This document shows positions 5,878 through 10,214 of a stretch of 10,214 bases of DNA, one piece after another. The DNA comes from Xanthobacteraceae bacterium. GTDB lineage: Bacteria > Pseudomonadota > Alphaproteobacteria > Rhizobiales > Xanthobacteraceae. The stretch covers positions 1 through 10,214 of the forward strand of contig JASHXX010000212.1 of NCBI GenBank assembly GCA_030043335.1, given 5' to 3'. A program made the translations under genes and the position numbers. Each line of letters begins with the position of its first letter. Within the stretch, counting starts at the first letter, position 1. Below the pieces are notes generated by a model that did no database searches, was not told where the DNA came from, and saw only the letters and a list, made by a program, of their open reading frames with translations.

Positions 5878-6729
5878 TCAATGCGCCATCAGCACCGGGA
5901 CCTTGGCGTGGGCGAGGATATGCCGCGTGGTCCCGCCGAAGATCATCTGCCGCAGGCGGCTTTGCGTATAGGCGCCCTTGACCACGAGGTCGCAACCGAG
6001 CTCTGCGGCGCGGGCGAGGATGGTCTCGCCGGCGCCGGCCTTGCCCGGCGCGAGCGTGATCGGCTCGGCGGCGATGCCGTTGATCGCCAGCGTGCGCGCC
6101 ATGTCCTCGCCGCTTGGGCCGGCGACCGTTGCGCCCTCGACGGTGAGAATGGTGACGCGTTCGGCAAGATGCAGGAGCGGCATGGCAAAGGCGGTGGCCC
6201 GCGCCTGCTCGGTACTGCAGTTCCAGGCGATCAGCACGTTTGTTGCGAATGAGCGCGGCGAGGCCGGTGGCGCGATCATCACCGGACGGCCGCTTTCGAA
6301 CAACGCGGATTCGAGCGTCACCATCGACGGGCTCTGCCATTCCGCCTCCGGCCGCACCAGCACGATGACGTCGAACACCCGCCCATAGCTGCCGACGAAA
6401 TCGTGCCCGCTCGGCGCGGATTTGAGCCACGTCCAGGACGGCGCCGCAGCGGCCGCGGCGCCCGCGCCATCGCGCCGCTCGCGCACACCCTGGCGCTGCA
6501 TGAACGCGCGGAAAAATTCCTCGGCCTGCCGCACCATTTCGGCGTCGTTCTCCTTCACCGCGACCATGGTCAATCCGGCGTCGGGGTCCATCGCCACCAT
6601 GTCGGCGACCGCGGGCCGCAGCGCGAAGCCCTCGATCGAGCCGCCGAATTTCTGCGCCATCAGCAGCGCCGTATCCAACGCCGAGAGCATCGCGCCGCTG
6701 TTTTCAGTCGGAACGAGAATGGCCTTCAT
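5878..6729 (-). CDS. Universal stress protein with two USP domains
   Basis: A 283-residue protein starting MKAILVPTEN at the ATG complementary to 6727-6729. The frame extends 45 codons further upstream, but that part is arginine-rich and unlike the family. Domain 1 covers ~1-155 (K-A-I-L-V-P-T-E at 2-9, R-P-V-M-I-A-P near 148-154) and is degenerate. Domain 2 covers ~161-283 (N-V-L-I-A-W-N at 164-170, D-L-V-V-K-G-A-Y at 247-254, F-G-G-T-T-R-H-I-L at 264-272, V-P-V-L-M-A-H at the end). USP proteins bind ATP or act as stress-time regulators in the cytoplasm. In the G-x-x-G part of the nucleotide motif the second glycine is Thr255 (G-A-Y-T), a variant I associate with rhizobial members. A low-complexity alanine stretch lies at ~89-96. 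It is convergent with fadD and divergent from the gene at 6966. The ribosome binding site is weak (GGGGCG). Confidence 0.88.
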   Translation of the reverse strand: MKAILVPTENSGAMLSALDTALLMAQKFGGSIEGFALRPAVADMVAMDPDAGLTMVAVKENDAEMVRQAEEFFRAFMQRQGVRERRDGAGAAAAAAPSWTWLKSAPSGHDFVGSYGRVFDVIVLVRPEAEWQSPSMVTLESALFESGRPVMIAPPASPRSFATNVLIAWNCSTEQARATAFAMPLLHLAERVTILTVEGATVAGPSGEDMARTLAINGIAAEPITLAPGKAGAGETILARAAELGCDLVVKGAYTQSRLRQMIFGGTTRHILAHAKVPVLMAH

Positions 6730-6965
6730 GCACGCGCCCCGCTTGCTTGCCGCCGACCGGAGACGAACGAGGTCACTCTCCTCGTGTCGCCGCATTTCAT
6801 ACTGCCGCGCGGTCGAAGTCCGGACAAGGCTCCCGCCGTCCGTGGATCGTCGGCCGGCCGGCAATTATTGCCGGCCTCATGCCGGTCGCAGCCTCGGTCG
6901 CAATGAGTTTTTAATCAATCAGGGTCCAGAATCGCTGCTGTTGCCGGCTGCGGAGCTTTTTTCAG
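6730..6965. promoter_or_regulatory. Divergent intergenic region between the stress protein and membrane protein genes
   Basis: This 236-base region must hold both promoters. It contains a perfect 9-bp inverted repeat, GGCCGGCAA at 6856-6864 and TTGCCGGCC at 6868-6876, with a TTA centre, which could be an operator or a hairpin. An A/T-rich patch (GAGTTTTTAATCAATC, 6905-6920) lies about 45 bases before the plus-strand start and may be the promoter area. No FNR/FixK-type box was found. No small gene is supported here. Confidence 0.4.
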
Positions 6966-7469
6966 ATGGGCCCATTGATCATCGGCGCGATCGCCGCCGT
7001 TTGCGGCATGCTGTTGACCTTCAAGCTCTTCGATCAGCTGTTCCCGGTTAAAGCGGTCATGCCCGCGGACACCTCATTCGCCGAACTCAAGAGCCGATAC
7101 CAGAAATGGACGCTGCGGCTCGCGGTACTGATGCTCGCCGTCGCGGTGCCGCTCTCGAGCGTGTTCTGGTTCTTGCTCAAGGGCCTTGCCAACTGGCATG
7201 CCGGCCGGCTGTGGGCGGTCGAGGCAGCGTTGCCTGCGGGGGTCGGCGCCTATTGGCTCATTCCGGCGTTTCTGCTTGGCCTCGCCGGCGGGGCCGTGGC
7301 GGCGATGTGGACCGCGCAGCGGCTCCTCGGCGGGCGCTACAGCGAATTCCTGGCCTATTGGTCGCTGTCGAGCGGACTTAATCCGGCACGGGCGAATGTT
7401 CTCGCGTTTCAAGCCTGCAACATCATCTGCGCCGGCTTGATCTTCATCGGACTGCGCGCCGAGCTTTAG
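6966..7469 (+). CDS. Hypothetical four-helix integral membrane protein
   Basis: A 167-residue protein that I do not recognise. The ATG at 6966 has GGAG at 6952-6955 upstream, ten bases away, which is acceptable. Hydrophobic segments are at about residues 3-25, 49-73, 95-117 and 142-163. The loop after segment 1 is charged (about 27-48, with K-S-R-Y-Q-K-W), the one after segment 2 has W-H-A-G-R-L-W (77-83), and the one after segment 3 has R-Y-S-E-F-L-A-Y-W (124-132). The first segment starts at residue 3 and lacks a cleavage site, so it is probably a membrane anchor rather than a signal peptide. It lies divergent from the universal stress protein and 110 bases before thrB on the same strand, but the gap and the strong separate ribosome binding site of thrB argue against tight coupling. 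Coding is supported by the clean hydrophobic pattern. Confidence 0.75.
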   Translation: MGPLIIGAIAAVCGMLLTFKLFDQLFPVKAVMPADTSFAELKSRYQKWTLRLAVLMLAVAVPLSSVFWFLLKGLANWHAGRLWAVEAALPAGVGAYWLIPAFLLGLAGGAVAAMWTAQRLLGGRYSEFLAYWSLSSGLNPARANVLAFQACNIICAGLIFIGLRAEL

Positions 7470-7579
7470 CTGCAAGCCGGCTCCGGGGAGGGCGAGGCGC
7501 CGCGGGCCGCGAGGGTGCGCGATCATCCATCTTGACGGCGACGGACGGGCCGGGCTAGCCGCGACGGCGGGAGGCCTTC

Positions 7580-8548
7580 ATGGCGGTTTACACCGATGTC
7601 GCGGCGGAAGAGCTCGCGTCCTTTCTGGCCGACTACGACGTCGGCGAGCTGCTGGCCTACAAGGGCATAGCCGAGGGCGTCGAGAACTCGAACTATCTCG
7701 TGCATTCGAGCCGCGGCTACTATTTCCTTACCCTTTACGAGCGCCGCGTCGCCGAGCCCGACCTGCCGTTCTTTCTTGGCCTGATGGAGCATCTGGCGAG
7801 CCGCGGCATCAACTGCCCGCAGCCGGTCAAAAGCAAAGCCGGCACGACGGTCGGCCGGCTCGCCGGGCGGCCGGCGGCGATCGTGACTTTTCTCGACGGC
7901 ATGTCGATCCGCCGGCCGAACGTCGCGCATTGTGCGGCGCTGGGCGTGGCGCTCGCCCGGCTGCATCTCGCCGGCGCCGATTTTCCGATGCGGCGCGACA
8001 ATGCGCTTTCGGTCGCCGGCTGGCGGCAGCTCTACGAGGGATGTCGCAAACGCATCGACGAGGTGCAGCGCGATCTTGGCGCGCTCGTCGCCGCCGAGCT
8101 GGAGACGCTCGAACGCAACTGGCCGCGCGGCCTGCCGCAAGGCGTGATCCATGCCGATCTCTTCCCCGACAATGTCTTTTTCCTCGGCGACAAGCTTTCC
8201 GGATTGATCGACTTCTACTTCGCCTGCATCGACACGCTCGGCTACGACATCGCGATCTGCCTCAACGCCTGGTGTTTCGAGCAGGATCATTCCTACAACG
8301 TCACCAAGGGCGGCGCGCTGCTCGCGAACTACGCCAAGACCCGGCCGCTGTCGCCGCTCGAATGGGAGAAGCTGCCGCTGCTTGCGCGCGGTGCCGCCTT
8401 GCGCTTCCTGCTCACCCGTCTCGTCGACTGGTTCGACGTGCCGCCGGGCGCGCTGGTGCGGCCAAAAGATCCGCTCGAATACGTGCGCAAGCTGCGCTTC
8501 CACCAGAAGGTCCGGAGCGCGCGCGACTACGGGGTGATCGAGCCGTGA
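7580..8548 (+). CDS. thrB: Homoserine kinase, APH-fold type
   Basis: This 322-residue enzyme phosphorylates L-homoserine with ATP to O-phosphohomoserine, the step before threonine synthase in threonine synthesis, in the cytoplasm. It is the aminoglycoside-phosphotransferase-like form found in many proteobacteria and not the GHMP-type ThrB of E. coli. Visible features: the family start M-A-V-Y-T-D-V at 1-7, [11 protein letters not shown] at 29-39 in the nucleotide loop, the catalytic loop [12 protein letters not shown] at 189-200 (His191, Asp193, Asn198), the metal-binding I-D-F-Y-F-A-C at 210-216 (Asp211), and C-L-N-A-W-C-F near 227-233. The start at 7580 is fixed by GGGAGG at 7569-7574. Its stop overlaps the start of rnhA, so the two are translationally coupled. 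The length is normal for the family and no defect is seen. Confidence 0.97.
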   Translation: MAVYTDVAAEELASFLADYDVGELLAYKGIAEGVENSNYLVHSSRGYYFLTLYERRVAEPDLPFFLGLMEHLASRGINCPQPVKSKAGTTVGRLAGRPAAIVTFLDGMSIRRPNVAHCAALGVALARLHLAGADFPMRRDNALSVAGWRQLYEGCRKRIDEVQRDLGALVAAELETLERNWPRGLPQGVIHADLFPDNVFFLGDKLSGLIDFYFACIDTLGYDIAICLNAWCFEQDHSYNVTKGGALLANYAKTRPLSPLEWEKLPLLARGAALRFLLTRLVDWFDVPPGALVRPKDPLEYVRKLRFHQKVRSARDYGVIEP

Positions 8549-8994
8549 GCGCTGCGCTGCCGCACGTGGTCATTCACACCGACGGCGCCTGCTCGGGCAA
8601 TCCGGGTCCCGGCGGCTGGGGCGCGATCCTCTCCTTCGGCGAACACGAGAAGGAGCTCAAGGGCGGCGAGCCGCTCACCACCAATAATCGCATGGAGCTG
8701 ATGGCGGCGATTGCGGCGCTCGAAGCGCTCAAGCGCCCGTGCCGGGTCGATCTGCACACCGACAGCCAATATCTGCGCAACGGCATCACCAGCTGGATCG
8801 GCACCTGGAAGCGAAACGGCTGGCGCACCGCGGACAAGAAGCCGGTCAAGAACGCCGATCTGTGGCAACGCCTCGAGGCCGCGCTCGCGCCGCACCAAAT
8901 CCGCTGGCACTGGGTTCGCGGCCATGCCGGCCACGACCTCAATGAACGCGCCGACCTGTTGGCGCGCGAGGCGATCGCCGAGCTTCGCAAATAG
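8545..8994 (+). CDS. rnhA: Ribonuclease HI
   Basis: A 149-residue ribonuclease HI that cuts the RNA strand of RNA-DNA hybrids, removing R-loops and primers. The active-site residues are all present: Asp13 in [10 protein letters not shown], Glu51 in N-N-R-M-E-L, Asp73 in H-T-D-S-Q-Y, and Asp137 in N-E-R-A-D; His127 lies in V-R-G-H-A-G-H. These sit at E. coli positions 10, 48, 70, 134 and 124 plus three. The basic handle region [16 protein letters not shown] is at ~88-103. The start is a GTG at 8545 that overlaps the thrB stop (GTGA); the open frame continues far upstream but inside thrB, where it is a shadow. The thrB-rnhA coupling is typical of Rhizobiales and gives co-expression, although the functions are unrelated. 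Confidence 0.97.
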   Translation: MSAALPHVVIHTDGACSGNPGPGGWGAILSFGEHEKELKGGEPLTTNNRMELMAAIAALEALKRPCRVDLHTDSQYLRNGITSWIGTWKRNGWRTADKKPVKNADLWQRLEAALAPHQIRWHWVRGHAGHDLNERADLLAREAIAELRK

Positions 8995-9001
8995 TCCTGC
9001 A

Positions 9002-9057
9002 GCGTGATCCCGAAGAAGAGAAACCGGCCTCACGAAAAGATCATGTTTCATCGAAGG
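9002..9057. repeat. Rhizobiales-type dispersed intergenic repeat
   Basis: The stretch begins GCGTGATCCCGAAGAAGAG, continues through AAACCGG, and ends near AAAAGATCATGTTTCATCG. It follows the pattern GCGTGATCC-GAA-AG-G-AACCGG-GAAAAGATCATG that I know as a very frequent repeat between genes in Bradyrhizobium and relatives. The outer GTGATC and GATCAT can pair as an imperfect hairpin. It lies between the convergent rnhA and TIR genes. The assignment is from memory and not searched. No gene lies in 8995-9092. Confidence 0.55.
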
Positions 9058-9092
9058 GCCAGAACCGCGATCGCTCAGGCAGTGGTCGCGCT

Positions 9093-10214
9093 CTAAGGCT
9101 TCGCTAAGTCCGCGACCGGCGCGGCGAGCCTGGCTGTTGCGAACGTGCCTCTCACGCCGGCAAAGGCTGCAAGCGGCAGGGGAAATATCACCAAGCTCCA
9201 AGGATTAAGGGTGATCGCAAAGCCGATCACCGCGGCAATCCGCGAATTGAAATATCTCCTGTAGCTGCAGCCGGCAAAGGCAGCCGCCGCAAACACGAAT
9301 ATTGCAATCAGCGTTGGCGCCTCCTGCGAATTCGCGGTAGCGGCGGCGGCCACCATGAGCGCAACGGAAATAAAAGCCAACAGCGCGAAAGTGGCCGCGC
9401 CGACCAATGTCATCGTTTTCGCCTGCTCGAGTGACTCTATTTTTCGCCAGGGCAGTGCGGCGAGCACGAACATGGCGCGGAGGTTTCTGCCCTTGACGGA
9501 ACTGGGGACGGTTCCGGCGCCGGCGAATGGCTGAATGGTCGCCTGAGCCGGCGGTGCCGCGGTCTTCGTCAAGGCGGCCTCCGCCGCCTGCAAGCGTTGC
9601 CTGAGCGCCGCGGCTTCGCTGCCCTCGCGCGCGCGGACGGCCTCGGCCTCGGAAATCGACCGCTCCAGGGCGGCGATCCTTGCACGCGCCTCATCCAGCT
9701 CGCGCACCAGGCGCTGACGCTCGTTCGGTTCGGCCTTGCTGCGCTCGGCGACGTCGAGGCGCGCCTTGACGGCGGCGAGCGCGTCTCGCGCCTCGTCGCG
9801 CTCGCGGGCGAGCTCCTGCTGCGCCTGCGCCTCCTTGACGATCTGCTCGCGCAAGGTCCGATCGCGGCGTTCTGCGCCTTCCCGGCGCGCCCGCTCGGCA
9901 ACCAGTTCGGCTTCGAGCATGTCGATCTGTCGTCTGATCCAGAGCGGTGTCAGCTTGGATACCACTTCGTGCTGCAGCCGCAGCCAGCCGTCATGTTGCT
10001 CGTCGCCGGCCCACGCGGTGAGATTGGCTCCCTGCACGGAATAAAGGCCCATCGGAAACTGATCGGCGGCGAGCGGGTCGAGCAGCACCGGGACAAGCTT
10101 GCCCTGCTGCTTGGCGACCGTCGCTTCGTGCCGGACGTTATCGGAGCCGACCGAGTTGTTGGACCAGAACACGATCGCGCATTTGGCTTCGTTGAGATGC
10201 TGGCGGATCCAGGT
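9093..10214 (-). CDS. TIR-domain protein with coiled coil and three membrane helices, N-terminus cut by window
   Basis: The frame is open to the window edge, giving 373 visible residues; the ATG-like start at 10172 is actually an internal GTG. Visible residues 1-~86 are the C-terminal half of a TIR domain: W-I-R-Q-H-L at 2-7, A-I-V-F-W-S-N-N-S-V-G-S at 13-24, N-V-R-H-E with Glu30 at the position of the catalytic glutamate of NAD-cleaving TIR enzymes, and G-K-L-V-P-V-L-L-D at 38-46. A long charged heptad-like coiled coil rich in R, E and A spans ~92-215. After a loose Pro/Ala region come hydrophobic segments at ~268-294, 300-317 and 325-354, so the C-terminus is in the membrane. TIR proteins in bacteria often act in antiphage defence or signalling, but others are not defence proteins. 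It is convergent with rnhA; its upstream neighbour is unseen. Confidence 0.85.
   Translation of the reverse strand, partial: TWIRQHLNEAKCAIVFWSNNSVGSDNVRHEATVAKQQGKLVPVLLDPLAADQFPMGLYSVQGANLTAWAGDEQHDGWLRLQHEVVSKLTPLWIRRQIDMLEAELVAERARREGAERRDRTLREQIVKEAQAQQELARERDEARDALAAVKARLDVAERSKAEPNERQRLVRELDEARARIAALERSISEAEAVRAREGSEAAALRQRLQAAEAALTKTAAPPAQATIQPFAGAGTVPSSVKGRNLRAMFVLAALPWRKIESLEQAKTMTLVGAATFALLAFISVALMVAAAATANSQEAPTLIAIFVFAAAAFAGCSYRRYFNSRIAAVIGFAITLNPWSLVIFPLPLAAFAGVRGTFATARLAAPVADLAKP

Noticed and set aside
7523..8503. Minus-strand open frame of 326 codons antisense to thrB
   Set aside because: The plus-strand homoserine kinase has all catalytic motifs; the antisense frame is a GC-bias artefact.
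7930..8544. Extended N-terminus for rnhA fused through thrB
   Set aside because: The added part is arginine-rich shadow of thrB; the GTG at 8545 gives a normal-length RNase HI with the typical start.
1..10214. CRISPR array, tRNA, rRNA, transposase or phage integration site
   Set aside because: No regularly spaced direct repeats, no clover-leaf or rRNA-like sequence, and no transposase or integrase frames were seen.

Overview
The window is high-GC DNA (about two thirds G+C) that looks like the chromosome of an alphaproteobacterium of the order Hyphomicrobiales, in the Bradyrhizobium / Rhodopseudomonas / Pseudolabrys neighbourhood. The signs are an Omp25/31-type outer-membrane protein with the 'W-S-G-F-Y-I-G-A' start, the overlapping thrB-rnhA pair that is common in this order, a tandem universal stress protein of the rhizobial type, and two intergenic repeats of a kind scattered through these genomes. 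The genus is an inference from gene style, not from any search.

Layout. 1-252 (-): N-terminus of an outer-membrane beta-barrel protein that leaves the window, with a leader hairpin next to its ribosome binding site. 253-716: no convincing gene. 717-1109 (+): small four-helix membrane protein (DUF6632-like), followed by a clean intrinsic terminator at 1162-1193. 1443-3784 (+): an envelope block. It holds a secreted protein built of two copies of a ~115-residue beta-rich domain, then an OmpA-family protein carrying a third copy of that domain in front of a peptidoglycan-binding OmpA domain, then a DUF3617 periplasmic protein whose frame is broken by one extra A. 3785-4130: a hairpin-rich stretch with a large imperfect inverted repeat. 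4131-5825 (+): long-chain fatty acid-CoA ligase (FadD type). 5878-6729 (-): tandem universal stress protein, convergent with fadD. 6966-7469 (+): unknown four-helix membrane protein. 7580-8994 (+): homoserine kinase (thrB) overlapping ribonuclease HI (rnhA). 8995-9092: a Rhizobiales-type dispersed repeat. 9093-10214 (-): a TIR-domain protein with a long coiled coil and three C-terminal membrane helices, cut at its N-terminus by the window edge.

How the parts fit. Most genes are chromosomal housekeeping or envelope functions: threonine synthesis, RNA-DNA hybrid removal, fatty acid activation, stress response. Two places deserve attention. One is the adjacent gene pair at 1443-3283, where the same exported domain occurs three times and one copy is anchored to a peptidoglycan-binding module; this suggests a cell-wall-linked envelope assembly of unknown purpose. 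The other is the membrane-anchored TIR-coiled-coil protein at the right edge, which keeps the glutamate used by NAD-cleaving TIR domains and may be an immune or stress effector. Neither role can be proven from this sequence alone.
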